From contig JAHWKQ010000034.1 of assembly GCA_019347785.1 (NCBI GenBank), forward strand, positions 1 to 13,653: DNA of 13,653 nt, in the 5' to 3' direction. Position 1 is the first letter of the stretch, and each line of letters opens with the position of its first letter. A program made the position numbers and the translations under genes. Origin of the DNA: Actinomycetota bacterium (GTDB lineage: Bacteria; Actinomycetota; Nitriliruptoria; Euzebyales; Egibacteraceae). Below are positions 1-7,353 of this stretch, piece by piece. The notes under the pieces are model-generated. The model was given only the letters and a program-made list of their open reading frames with translations, was not told the origin of the DNA and did no database searches.

Positions 1-43
1 AACGCGTAGCCTCCTCCCGCCGCGGGGGGGCCGACGACCCCGC

Positions 44-793
44 TCAAGGGGCCTGTCGGGCACGCCCGGCCGCGGCCTTGATCAAGGGCCCGAACAGGTC
101 CCAGGCGCTGGCGCCACCGCGCCAGGACGGCGGGTCGCCGAGCACCCGCACCACGGCGACCGGGTGGCCCGCCGGGTCCCCGTGGCCGCCCGGCAGGTCC
201 TCCAGCGGTCCCCGGGCCCGCGTCCAGCCCTCGGCGCTCAGGGTGGCCACGCCGACCGCGTCGGGATCACCGGTGGGCCCGGGCCGCGCCGCTGCGACCT
301 CGGCCAGCAGCCGCTGACGGCCGCGGCCGCGCAGGGCCAGATACTCGAACGGGTCGTCCTCGAAGCGGCGGGCCGCCTCCTCCCAGACCGCCGCGACGTG
401 GGCACAGGGGATCGGGCGCTCGCACGAGCAGCCGGCCCGCACCTGTCCGGGGCCGGGGAACAACGGCGCGCCGGCGCCGGACATGACCTCGTCCAGCCCC
501 TCGGGGACCCGCCCGGCCAGCAGCCGCGCCAGGTGGCCCGCCTGCCCCGCCAGCTGACCCGCCGCGGCGCGCCACTGCTCGTCTCCGACGACGGCGACGT
601 CGATCTGGACCGATCGGGGCGTCGCCCGCCGCGCCTGCACGGAGGCCGTCAGCCGGCCGGGGCGGACGCGGACGGCGATGACGCGTCCCGCGCCCGCCCA
701 CCCCCGCCCCCGGCGGACCTCCGCCGCCGACGCCCCGCCGGCTGCCAGGCGCGGCAGCAGGGCGCGCCAGCGGCTCGCCACGTCGCCCGTCAA
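44..793 (-). CDS. SWIM zinc-finger protein, partner of the SNF2 ATPase
   Basis: A 249-residue cytoplasmic protein. The key motif is a SWIM-type zinc site, C122-x-C124-x5-C130-x-H132 (CSCERPIPCAH), followed by a typical segment ending in LALRGRGRQ. SWIM domains bind zinc and are thought to contact DNA or protein, and in bacteria they are often encoded next to SWI2/SNF2 ATPases. The N-terminal ~60 residues (GRGWAGAGRV and following) match the usual start of these actinobacterial proteins by eye. The gap between the second and third ligands is five residues, where I would expect about six. The start is TTG, overlapping the helicase stop as TTGA, which implies translational coupling; a GTG at codon 5 is the alternative. 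The tail is Gly/Pro/Arg-rich. The family call is firm. Its cellular role is inferred: it probably targets or modulates the adjacent helicase. Confidence 0.88.
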   Translation of the reverse strand: MTGDVASRWRALLPRLAAGGASAAEVRRGRGWAGAGRVIAVRVRPGRLTASVQARRATPRSVQIDVAVVGDEQWRAAAGQLAGQAGHLARLLAGRVPEGLDEVMSGAGAPLFPGPGQVRAGCSCERPIPCAHVAAVWEEAARRFEDDPFEYLALRGRGRQRLLAEVAAARPGPTGDPDAVGVATLSAEGWTRARGPLEDLPGGHGDPAGHPVAVVRVLGDPPSWRGGASAWDLFGPLIKAAAGRARQAP

Positions 794-3732
794 CCCACCG
801 TCTCCAGCGCGTGCGCACCACCGCCCGCCTCGGGGTCGTCGTCATCGAGCTCCGCCACGGTCGCGTCCCCCGAGAGCGCGACCAGCTCGGCCAGCTCGGC
901 GTCGTCCAGCTCGCTGAGCCAGGTCTCACCGGCGCCCACGACGCTGCCGGCCAGCGCGCGCTTGCGTTCCAGCAGCCGCGCGACGCGCTCCTCGACCGTC
1001 CCGGCCGTGACGAGCTTGTGCACCTGCACGGGCCGGGTCTGGCCGATGCGGTGCGCCCGATCGGTCGCCTGGTCCTCGACCGCGGGGTTCCACCAGCGGT
1101 CGTAGTGGACGACGTGGCTGGCGGCCGTCAGGTTCAGGCCCGTCCCACCCGCCCGCAGGCTCACGACGAGCACGGGCGGGGACACCTCCTCGGTCTCGCC
1201 CTGGAAGGCGGCGACCATCCGGTCGCGCGCGGGCGGGGCCACGCCGCCGTGCAGAAGGCCCACCGGGGCCCCGAGGTCGGCGGACAGCTGGGCGACGAGC
1301 AGACGCCCCATCGCCACGTACTGCGTGAACACGAGCACGCGGTCGCCGGCGTCGGCCACCTCCCCGACAATGTCCCGAGCGGCCGCCAGCTTGCCCGACC
1401 GCCCCGCCAGCGGGGCGCCCCGGGGCTCCTTCAGATACTGGGCCGGGTGGTTGCAGACTTGCTTGAGGGCGGTCAGCAACGCCAGCACCCGGCCGCGGCG
1501 GTGCATCCCGTCGACCTCCCGCAGTGCGCCGCGCGGGAGGACCTCGTCGACGACGGCCCGGTACAGCGCCGCCTGCTCGACGGTCAGCGCGCACGACACC
1601 GTCCGGTCGATCCGCTCGGGGAGGTCGACGGCGACTTCGGGGTCCCCCTTCTCCCGCCGCAGCAGGAAGGGCGCCACGACCCGGCGCAGCCTGCGCGCGG
1701 CGCCCGCGTCGCCGTGCCGTTCGATCGGCGTCACGAACCGCTGCCCGAAGCCGGCGCGGGCGCCCAGCAGCCCCGGGTTGGCCGCGTCCATGATCGACCA
1801 CAGGTCCCACAGCCGGTTCTCCAGCGGCGTGCCGGTCATCGCGACCACCTGCCGGGCGCGCAGCCCGCGCACCGCCCGGGCCCCGGCCGTGGCGGGGTTC
1901 TTGACGTGCTGGGCCTCGTCCAGCGCGACGACGTCCCACTGGACCCCTCCCAGGACGGACAGCTCCCGGCGGACCATGGCGTAGGTGGTGAGCACTGCGC
2001 CGTCGACGCCGTCCAGGCTCGCGGGCCGGTCCGCGCCGTGGTAGCGGGCCACGGCGACGCCGGGCGCGAAGCGGCGCAGCTCGCGCTGCCAGTTGCCCAC
2101 CACGGAGGTGGGGCAGACGATCAGGAACGGCCCCGGTCGCGCGAGCAGGTGGGCGATGAGCTCGACGGTCTTTCCCAGCCCCATCTCGTCGGCCAGCACA
2201 CCCCCCAGCCCCAGCTGCCCCATGCCCTGCAACCAGGCCACGCCGCGGCGCTGGTACGGGCGCAGTCGCCCCACGAACCCCGGCGGCGTCGTCGGCGGCG
2301 GCGGCCCCCGGCCCGCGTCGCGCACGCCTTCGACCAGTGCGGCCACGTCCCCCTCGGCCCGGACCTCCTCGGCCGCCCCGTCCCGCCGCGACCCAGCGCC
2401 GCCCAGCGCCAGCGCCAGCGCCTCGGACAGCGGCAGCTGCCCGGTCGAGCCGACGTCGCGCAACCGGTCGTCGTCGTGGTCGACGCGGGCCCAGCGCCCC
2501 CGCCAGCGAACCAGTGGCGTCCTGGCGGCCGCGAGTGCGGCGAGCTCCTCGGGAGCCACGATGTCGTCGCCGAGCGCGAGCTCCCAACGGAACCTCGTCA
2601 TCCCGGCGGCGACAGGCGGATCCGCGCCGTCGCCGGACCCGGTCGGGGCGGGGCCGACGCCGACGGCCAGCCTCCGGTGCAGCCGCTGTCGCTCCGCCAG
2701 CCCGTCCGGCAGCTCGACGAGCACGCCCGCCGCCTCCAGCAGACCCGCGCCCTCGCGCACGAGTGACCAGGCGGCGTCGACGTCGAGGTCGACCGACGTG
2801 GGCGCCGCCTGAGCCATCACGGCGCCCAGGGGCGGGAAGAGGCGGACGGCCTGCTCCAGGCCCCGCAACAGCGCCCGGCGCAGCCGGGCGTGCCCGGAGA
2901 GGCCCCACACCGCGGACGCCGGCACGCGCCGGCCGTCGCTCCCGCGCACCCCCAGCTCCAGTCGCCACGGCTCCTGCCCGCCGTCCGGCGCGCGCACACG
3001 CAGCCACAGCGCCGCCCCGCCGGTCGGGGGGTCGGGCCGAAGCCACGCCCCCACGCCCGCGACGAGCTCCGCGGCGTCCTCCCCCAGCGGCACGCGGGGG
3101 TCTTCGGAGTCGACGAGCGCCTCCAGCCAGCGGGCCGTCCACGGCAGGACGCGCGCCCGGGGACGGGCCCCGCCGGCGGCCGGGCCGGCTCGGGCCAGGA
3201 CGTCGGCGACCGCGTCCAGGAAGGCGCCCACCAGCGCTCGCGCCGACCACACCGACCGCTCGCCGCGGGCGAGGGCGTGCGCGGCCGGCGGCATCGCCTC
3301 CGCCAGCGCCGCGACGGACACGGCCACCGGGTCGCCGTCGGGCAGCGCCCGCCACACGCCGAGCACGTCGCCGTCGCCGTCGACCGCCAGGGACGGCGCG
3401 ATCCGTTGGCGGGCGACGAGGTCGCGGGCCAGGCGGGCCGCGACCGACCAGCACGTCCGCGAGTCGGGTCCGCGCCGCCAGGACGGGCCCCGTGCCAGCG
3501 GCGTGCGCAGCAGCGCGGGCAGGCCCGCGGACAGCGACGCGGCGGTCGCCGGGCGGGACCGGATCTCGACGCCATCCGGACCGCCGACCGCCACCCGGAT
3601 CTCGACCTGCCGGTCCGCCGGCAGGCCCAGGCGCGCCGCGGCGCCGGCCAGCGCCCGCGTCCCCGACGCACCCGACGGGTCGTACACGGCCAGGCGCCCA
3701 CGCGACGGCACGACGTCCGGGACGAACGTCAC
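790..3732 (-). CDS. SNF2-family DNA-dependent ATPase/helicase (HelZ-like)
   Basis: A 980-residue Swi2/Snf2-type ATPase that uses ATP to translocate on or remodel DNA-protein complexes. Walker A (DEMGLGKT) has its lysine near residue 520. Walker B is DEAQH near 603-607, motif III is MTGTPLENRLWDLW, and motifs V-VI (AGGTGLNLT, DRWWNP, DRAHRIGQTR) fall at about 855-897, so both RecA lobes look complete. The ~490-residue N-terminal part is variable and Arg/Ala-rich, and includes a stretch (LLEAAGVLVELPDGL) typical of the bacterial SNF2-associated domain. The C-terminus (GETWLSELDDAEL, then an acidic run) is usual for this subgroup. The listed GTG start has no ribosome-binding site. An in-frame CTG at 3765 lies 7 nt after GGAGG and may be the true start, adding 11 residues. 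The downstream SWIM gene overlaps it. A role in repair, recombination or defence cannot be decided from sequence. Confidence 0.93.
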   Translation of the reverse strand: MTFVPDVVPSRGRLAVYDPSGASGTRALAGAAARLGLPADRQVEIRVAVGGPDGVEIRSRPATAASLSAGLPALLRTPLARGPSWRRGPDSRTCWSVAARLARDLVARQRIAPSLAVDGDGDVLGVWRALPDGDPVAVSVAALAEAMPPAAHALARGERSVWSARALVGAFLDAVADVLARAGPAAGGARPRARVLPWTARWLEALVDSEDPRVPLGEDAAELVAGVGAWLRPDPPTGGAALWLRVRAPDGGQEPWRLELGVRGSDGRRVPASAVWGLSGHARLRRALLRGLEQAVRLFPPLGAVMAQAAPTSVDLDVDAAWSLVREGAGLLEAAGVLVELPDGLAERQRLHRRLAVGVGPAPTGSGDGADPPVAAGMTRFRWELALGDDIVAPEELAALAAARTPLVRWRGRWARVDHDDDRLRDVGSTGQLPLSEALALALGGAGSRRDGAAEEVRAEGDVAALVEGVRDAGRGPPPPTTPPGFVGRLRPYQRRGVAWLQGMGQLGLGGVLADEMGLGKTVELIAHLLARPGPFLIVCPTSVVGNWQRELRRFAPGVAVARYHGADRPASLDGVDGAVLTTYAMVRRELSVLGGVQWDVVALDEAQHVKNPATAGARAVRGLRARQVVAMTGTPLENRLWDLWSIMDAANPGLLGARAGFGQRFVTPIERHGDAGAARRLRRVVAPFLLRREKGDPEVAVDLPERIDRTVSCALTVEQAALYRAVVDEVLPRGALREVDGMHRRGRVLALLTALKQVCNHPAQYLKEPRGAPLAGRSGKLAAARDIVGEVADAGDRVLVFTQYVAMGRLLVAQLSADLGAPVGLLHGGVAPPARDRMVAAFQGETEEVSPPVLVVSLRAGGTGLNLTAASHVVHYDRWWNPAVEDQATDRAHRIGQTRPVQVHKLVTAGTVEERVARLLERKRALAGSVVGAGETWLSELDDAELAELVALSGDATVAELDDDDPEAGGGAHALETVG

Positions 3733-3772
3733 CTGCGCGGGGGCGGCCGGCGGTTCCGTGGGCAGCGCGAGA

Positions 3773-3777
3773 CCTCC
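3773..3777 (-). promoter_or_regulatory. Ribosome-binding site that may decide the SNF2 start
   Basis: On the minus strand a GGAGG core is followed by 7 nt and then an in-frame CTG codon (3765-3763). The GTG at 3732 is preceded by a C-rich stretch with no purine-rich site. The spacing is ideal for initiation at CTG, an uncommon but documented start codon. The upstream gene's TAG (3795-3793) closes the frame, so no ATG, GTG or TTG lies between that stop and the GTG. Confidence 0.45.
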
Positions 3778-3792
3778 GCTGGGACAGTCCCC

Positions 3793-4374
3793 CTACGCTA
3801 CCGGGCCGCCCGGCGCAGGCGGGTCCTGCCCGCCCGGCGGCCGGCCCCCGGCGAGGCGCGCCAGCAGGTCCCGGACCGCGTCGGCGGGCAGGCGGTCGGA
3901 CTCGTCGGCGTACCGCAGCAGCCTGCGCAGCGCGCGGCGCAGGGCCGCCCGCGCGGCGACGCCGGCGGCGGGGGTGACGGGCCCCGGCCCCGGCCTGGGC
4001 CGCCCGGGCTCCCGCCGCGGCGGGTGGACGTCGAACAGCGCCCCCTGGCGTCCGCCGGCGTCCCGCCCGGCCGCCTCGAGCTCGGCGGGGGTGACCCCGG
4101 CGACGGTGGCCGCCCACCAGGTCAGCCCGCGGTCCCACACCGCGCCGGGAGGCCGGCGCCGGGGGACGCGGCCGGCGAGCGCGACGGCGACGACCGCGCC
4201 GATCACGACGTCACGCACGAACGCGTCGTCGGCGTAGCGGGCACGCAGATCGTCGACGAAGCCGGGTTCCGGCGGCTGCCCGGTCAGCCGGCGCGCGGTC
4301 TCGTCGAGCACGGGGCGCGAGCGCTGCAGCCACGACCACGCGTGCCGCGGCGGCTGTTCGGTGCGCGCGTCCAC
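3793..4374 (-). CDS. Protein of unknown function (193 aa)
   Basis: I do not recognise this protein. It starts at GTG with a good ribosome-binding site (GGGAG, about 6-7 nt upstream), 25 bp after the permease stop, and ends 60 bp before the annotated helicase GTG. It looks soluble overall. Residues 1-60 are amphipathic with many aromatic and charged positions (HAWSWLQRSRPVLDE, FVDDLRARYADDAFVRD). A short Ala/Val stretch (VVIGAVVAVALAG, about 57-69) could be a buried helix or a marginal membrane segment. The middle is Pro/Arg/Gly-rich and probably disordered. A second helical part (about 140-175, RAALRRALRRLLRYADESDRL) follows, then a Pro/Gly tail. There are no cysteines and no nucleotide-binding motif. 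Third-position GC bias and the good start support a real gene. Its place inside the unit suggests co-expression with the exporter and the SNF2-SWIM pair, but its job is unknown. Confidence 0.72.
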   Translation of the reverse strand: MDARTEQPPRHAWSWLQRSRPVLDETARRLTGQPPEPGFVDDLRARYADDAFVRDVVIGAVVAVALAGRVPRRRPPGAVWDRGLTWWAATVAGVTPAELEAAGRDAGGRQGALFDVHPPRREPGRPRPGPGPVTPAAGVAARAALRRALRRLLRYADESDRLPADAVRDLLARLAGGRPPGGQDPPAPGGPVA

Positions 4375-4399
4375 CGGGAATCTCCCTTCGTGCCACGGG

Positions 4400-5251
4400 T
4401 CAGCCGAGGACGCGGCGCTCGAAGCCCTTCACGCCGGCGTAGGACACGACCGCGACGAGGATGACGAGCGCGCTGAACACCACCCCCGTCCGCATGTGGG
4501 GCAGCTGCGGGGTCAGCGCGAGCCGGAACCCCTCGGAGATGTACACGAGCGGGTTCGCCAGCGTGGCGGCCTGCAGCCACGGGATCGGGCCCAGGTCCGT
4601 CCACGAGTAGTAGGTGGCTCCCAGGAACGTCAGCGGCAGGATGATGACGCTGAACATCAACGGCACGGTGTCCGGCTCGAAGTAGGTGCCCAGCACCAGC
4701 CCGAAGGCCGACGCCACCACCGGTCCCAGCAGGCAGACGGCCACCAGCGCCCCCCAGGAGACGGCGAGGTCGGGCGGTTGCGCGGGCACGAGCCACACGA
4801 TCGGGAAGACGACGACGGCCCCCAGCAGGCCCTGCGCGGCGCCGGCGACGATCTTCTCCAGCGCCACGGCCCAGACGGGCAGCGGCGCCATGACCCGGTC
4901 GTCGATCTCGCGCGTGTAGCCGAACTCCTGCACCAGCGGGAGCGCGACGGCCTGGATGCCCTTGATCATCACGGTGATGGCCAGCACGCCGGGGACCAGG
5001 ACCTCGGTGAACGAGCGCCCGCCGGTCGGGTCGAAGCCCTGGCCGATCGCGGGGAACACATACGTGAAGACGAACACCAGCAGCAGAGGCTGGCTGACCG
5101 TGCGGACCAGGAAGCGCGCCTTCTCCCCGGTCAGCACGTGCAGGTCCCTCAGCAGCAGCGCCCCGAAGGCGTAGGTGGCCACGGCGCGGACCGAGCGCGT
5201 CGGCGGCCCCGGGCTCGCGCTCACGCCGTCCGGGGCGGCACGCGCCGTCAT
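4400..5251 (-). CDS. ABC-2 type exporter permease (DrrB-like)
   Basis: A 283-residue integral membrane subunit of an ABC-2 family exporter. After a short cytoplasmic N-terminus, six hydrophobic segments can be seen, beginning near PLLLVFVFTYVFPAI, VLVPGVLAITVMI, GAAQGLLGAVVVFPIVWL, GALVAVCLLGPVVASAFGL, FSVIILPLTFLGATYY and VVFSALVILVAVVSYAGV. The EFGYTREIDDRVMAPLP loop after the second segment is characteristic of ABC2_membrane proteins of the daunorubicin (DrrB) and NodJ type. The ATG start overlaps the ATPase stop as ATGA (4 bp), which fixes the start; an open frame that continues further upstream only shadows the ATPase gene. With the ATPase it should form a two-plus-two exporter in the cytoplasmic membrane. 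The substrate could be a drug, lipid, polysaccharide or natural product and cannot be read from the sequence. Confidence 0.93.
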   Translation of the reverse strand: MTARAAPDGVSASPGPPTRSVRAVATYAFGALLLRDLHVLTGEKARFLVRTVSQPLLLVFVFTYVFPAIGQGFDPTGGRSFTEVLVPGVLAITVMIKGIQAVALPLVQEFGYTREIDDRVMAPLPVWAVALEKIVAGAAQGLLGAVVVFPIVWLVPAQPPDLAVSWGALVAVCLLGPVVASAFGLVLGTYFEPDTVPLMFSVIILPLTFLGATYYSWTDLGPIPWLQAATLANPLVYISEGFRLALTPQLPHMRTGVVFSALVILVAVVSYAGVKGFERRVLG

Positions 5252-6246
5252 TCCCGCAGGTCCTTCCCGGTCAGGGCGATGAAGACGGTCTCGAGCGTGG
5301 GCTCGCTCACCGACATGTCGGTCAGGTGGTAGCCCACCCGCTCGGCGTGGGCGACCAGGCGGGGCACCAGGCCGTCGCGGGCGTGCGCGACCACCCGCAC
5401 CCGGCCGTCGCGCAGGTCGACGCCCGCCACACCGGGCACCGTGCGCAGCGACTCGGCCAGCCCGGGCAGCTCCCGGGCGTCGCCGACACGCAGGTCCACG
5501 GCGGTGTCCGTCCCGACGGAGCGCTTCAGCCGGGCCGGGGTGTCCAGGGCCAGGATCCGCCCGCCGTCCATGATGGCGACCCGGTCGCAGAGCACCTCGG
5601 CCTCCTCCATCTGGTGGGTGGTGAGCATGATCGTCTGGCCGTGGGCGTGGAGCTCGCGCAGCAGGTCCCACAGGGCCAGGCGGCTCTGGGGGTCCAGGCC
5701 GGTGGTCGGCTCGTCCAGGAACAGCACGGCCGGTTGGTGCAGCAGGGCGCGGGCCACCATCAGCCGCTGTGCCATCCCCCCCGACAGGGCGTCGACCCGA
5801 GCGCCGGCACGGTCGGCCAGTCGGAACCGTCCCAGCAGGACGTCGGTCCGGGACCGGGCCCCCGCGGCGCCCAGGCCGAAGAAGCGCCCGTGGAAGTACA
5901 GGTTGTCACGCACGGTGAGGCTGCGGTCCAGCGTATTGGTCTGCGGGACGACGCCGACGCGTTGCTTGACGCCGGCCGGGCTGGCCGTCACGTCGATGCC
6001 GCCGACCGACGCCCGGCCGCCAGTCGGGAGGATGCGGGTCGTGAGCATGCCGATCGTGGTCGTCTTGCCCGCGCCGTTGGGCCCCAGCAGCCCGAACACC
6101 TCACCGGGACGGACCACCAGGTCGACGCCGTCGACCGCGCGGAGCGTCCCGCCGTGCTCCCGGTACGTCTTGGACAGGGCCTCGGTGACGATGTGGTTGT
6201 CGCTGCGAGTCGATCGGCTCGTGTCGCTGGGGGCGCTGACCGCCAC
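5248..6246 (-). CDS. ABC exporter ATP-binding subunit (DrrA-like)
   Basis: A 332-residue nucleotide-binding subunit powering the neighbouring permease. Walker A (GPNGAGKTT) has its lysine at residue 61. The Q-loop glutamine is Q102 (VVPQTNTLD), the signature is LSGGMAQR at 154-161, Walker B is LFLDEP at 175-180 with catalytic E179, and the switch histidine is H211 (TTHQMEEAE). All catalytic residues are present. The C-terminal ~60 residues, ending SEPTLETVFIALTGKDLRE, match the extension seen in DrrA-type exporter ATPases. I chose GTG at 6246 because AGGAG lies 5 nt upstream. In-frame ATGs at 6276 and 6342 would add 10 or 32 residues but lack a convincing ribosome-binding site. The stop overlaps the permease start by 4 bp. 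The gene is probably the first of the minus-strand unit, reading away from a regulatory-looking region shared with the divergent secreted-protein gene. Confidence 0.93.
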   Translation of the reverse strand: MAVSAPSDTSRSTRSDNHIVTEALSKTYREHGGTLRAVDGVDLVVRPGEVFGLLGPNGAGKTTTIGMLTTRILPTGGRASVGGIDVTASPAGVKQRVGVVPQTNTLDRSLTVRDNLYFHGRFFGLGAAGARSRTDVLLGRFRLADRAGARVDALSGGMAQRLMVARALLHQPAVLFLDEPTTGLDPQSRLALWDLLRELHAHGQTIMLTTHQMEEAEVLCDRVAIMDGGRILALDTPARLKRSVGTDTAVDLRVGDARELPGLAESLRTVPGVAGVDLRDGRVRVVAHARDGLVPRLVAHAERVGYHLTDMSVSEPTLETVFIALTGKDLRE

Positions 6247-6251
6247 GCGCG

Positions 6252-6256
6252 CTCCT
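6252..6256 (-). promoter_or_regulatory. Ribosome-binding site choosing the ABC ATPase start
   Basis: AGGAG on the minus strand, 5 nt before the GTG at 6246-6244. It is the only good Shine-Dalgarno match before the conserved part of the ATPase, and is why the shorter start was preferred over ATG at 6276 or 6342. Confidence 0.5.
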
Positions 6257-6347
6257 GTCCCGGGTCGGTCGGCCATGGTGCCATGCCCGCACCCGACGGC
6301 CGTGGCGGACGACAGGTCGAGACTCCTGTGCTCACTGAGCATTTAAG

Positions 6348-6363
6348 TGGACAAAGTGGTCCA
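6348..6363. promoter_or_regulatory. Candidate operator palindrome in the divergent region
   Basis: TGGAC-AAAGTG-GTCCA is a perfect 5-bp inverted repeat with a 6-bp centre. It lies in one of the few AT-richer patches of the window, between the divergent ABC exporter and secreted-protein genes. AAGTGG also occurs twice here (6345-6350 and 6354-6359), 9 bp apart. On the minus strand CTTAAAT just beyond the palindrome could act as a weak -10 element, which would put transcription start downstream of the ATG at 6342 and agree with the shorter ATPase start. Binding by a TetR-, MarR- or GntR-like regulator is possible, but no regulator gene is in the window. Confidence 0.3.
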
Positions 6364-6429
6364 TTGAGGCAAGGATCCCTCCCGGCAGTGGTGGAGCGAC
6401 ACCATCAACACACGACGGGGGGTCCGGCC

Positions 6430-7326
6430 ATGGGGACGCGCGGGGGTGGGCGGCGACTGGCGTGCGCGCTGGCATCGGCGGCCGTCGTGCTGGCGCCGGC
6501 GGCGGCGGTGACGGGCGTGAGCGCCCCGGCGGCGGCCGCGAGGTGCCCCGACGGCAGCCTGCGCTGCGTCGACGCGGTCATCCGCGAGATGCGCCGGCGC
6601 TTCAAGCCGCTGGCCTCCAGCTGCGACCACGACGCGATCTTCGCCCTGGCCTACCTGCGGACGACGGAGGAGTACCGGCGGACGGTGGCGGAGCAGCCGG
6701 ACTTCTTCGACGACACGGCGTTCGTGAACACCGAGGACGTGGTGTTCGCCGAGTACTACTTCCGCGCCTACGACGCCTGGCACGGCGGGACGCGCGACTC
6801 GGTGCCTCCGGCATGGCGGATCGCGTTCGAGGCGGCCGACGTGCAGGGGGTCACCGGCGCCGGGAACCTGCTGCTGGGCATCAACGCCCACATCAACCAC
6901 GACCTCGCGTTCGCGCTCGCCGAGCTGCTGAGGGCCCACGGGCTGACGACGGCGGAGGGCGACAGCCGCAAGGACGACCACGACAAGGTCAACGAGATCC
7001 TGCGGCGCGTGCAGCAGCCCCTGCTGGCCGAGTTGGCCCGGCGCTTCGACCCCACGATCGACGACGCGCAGGTCGGCGGCACCGGGCTGGACGACGAGGC
7101 GCTGTTCCAGTCGATCGTCGTCTGGCGGGAGCGGGCCTGGCGCAACGCCGTGCGCCTGGCGGAGGCGACGGACGCCGAGCGCGAGGTGGTCGCCGACAGC
7201 GTCGCGCGGCAGGCCGCCGACGAGGCCACCACGATCAGGGCCAGCAGCTCCTACGGGACCCCGCCGAACCCGCCCGACAGCGGCGCGCGCGACGCCTACT
7301 GCGCGACCCACTGGAACGACCGCTGA
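6430..7326 (+). CDS. Secreted DUF5995-like protein
   Basis: A 298-residue exported protein of unknown function, the only gene I support on the plus strand. The N-terminus has an Arg-rich start (MGTRGGGRR), a hydrophobic core (LACALASAAVVLAPAAAV) and an Ala-rich region ending near residue 38, consistent with a Sec signal peptide cleaved before R38-C39. The mature part is helical and acidic. The segment GINAHINHDLAFAL (150-163) is the mark by which I place it in DUF5995. H67, H118, H154, H157, D158, D183, H184 and D185 could form a metal site, and four cysteines (39, 46, 65, 291) could form disulfides; both are inferences. The ATG at 6430 is preceded by a G-rich run about 7 nt away. It diverges from the exporter and converges with the cyclic di-GMP gene, with 27 bp between the two stops. 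Confidence 0.8.
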   Translation: MGTRGGGRRLACALASAAVVLAPAAAVTGVSAPAAAARCPDGSLRCVDAVIREMRRRFKPLASSCDHDAIFALAYLRTTEEYRRTVAEQPDFFDDTAFVNTEDVVFAEYYFRAYDAWHGGTRDSVPPAWRIAFEAADVQGVTGAGNLLLGINAHINHDLAFALAELLRAHGLTTAEGDSRKDDHDKVNEILRRVQQPLLAELARRFDPTIDDAQVGGTGLDDEALFQSIVVWRERAWRNAVRLAEATDAEREVVADSVARQAADEATTIRASSSYGTPPNPPDSGARDAYCATHWNDR

Positions 7327-7353
7327 CGCGGGCGCGGGGCGGGCCCGACCTCG

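Noticed and set aside
1..43. GC hairpin downstream of the SWIM gene stop as a terminator.
   Set aside because: The C-run and G-run can pair in many registers and there is no T-tract; the region is cut by the window edge.
811..2766. Very long open frame on the plus strand opposite the SNF2 gene (and similar ones at 164-1105, 2337-3977, 2890-4464, 10367-12046).
   Set aside because: These arise from extreme GC content opposite real genes. Their translations are Arg/Pro/Ala/Gln-rich with no family motif, while the minus strand encodes recognisable domains.
5252..5671. A 140-residue N-terminal extension of the permease in the same open frame.
   Set aside because: It overlaps the conserved ATPase C-terminus and is low-complexity. 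The ATGA overlap gives a proper start at 5251.
44..6246. Reading the exporter-unknown-SNF2-SWIM unit as a new phage-defence island.
   Set aside because: No nuclease, methyltransferase, toxin, integrase or atypical base composition is visible, so evidence is insufficient.
6274..6285. CATGGTGCCATG palindrome as an operator.
   Set aside because: Short arms, lies next to possible coding sequence, and contains only a repeated CATGG/CCATG; weaker than the TGGAC-N6-GTCCA site.
6247..6342. Longer ABC ATPase starts at ATG 6276 and ATG 6342.
   Set aside because: No ribosome-binding site, and the added residues do not look like the family; kept only as alternatives.
7327..7353. Bidirectional terminator between the convergent stops of the DUF5995-like and cyclic di-GMP genes.
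   Set aside because: Only a CGGGC/GCCCG 5-bp pairing in a uniformly GC run, with no T-tract; not distinguishable from background.
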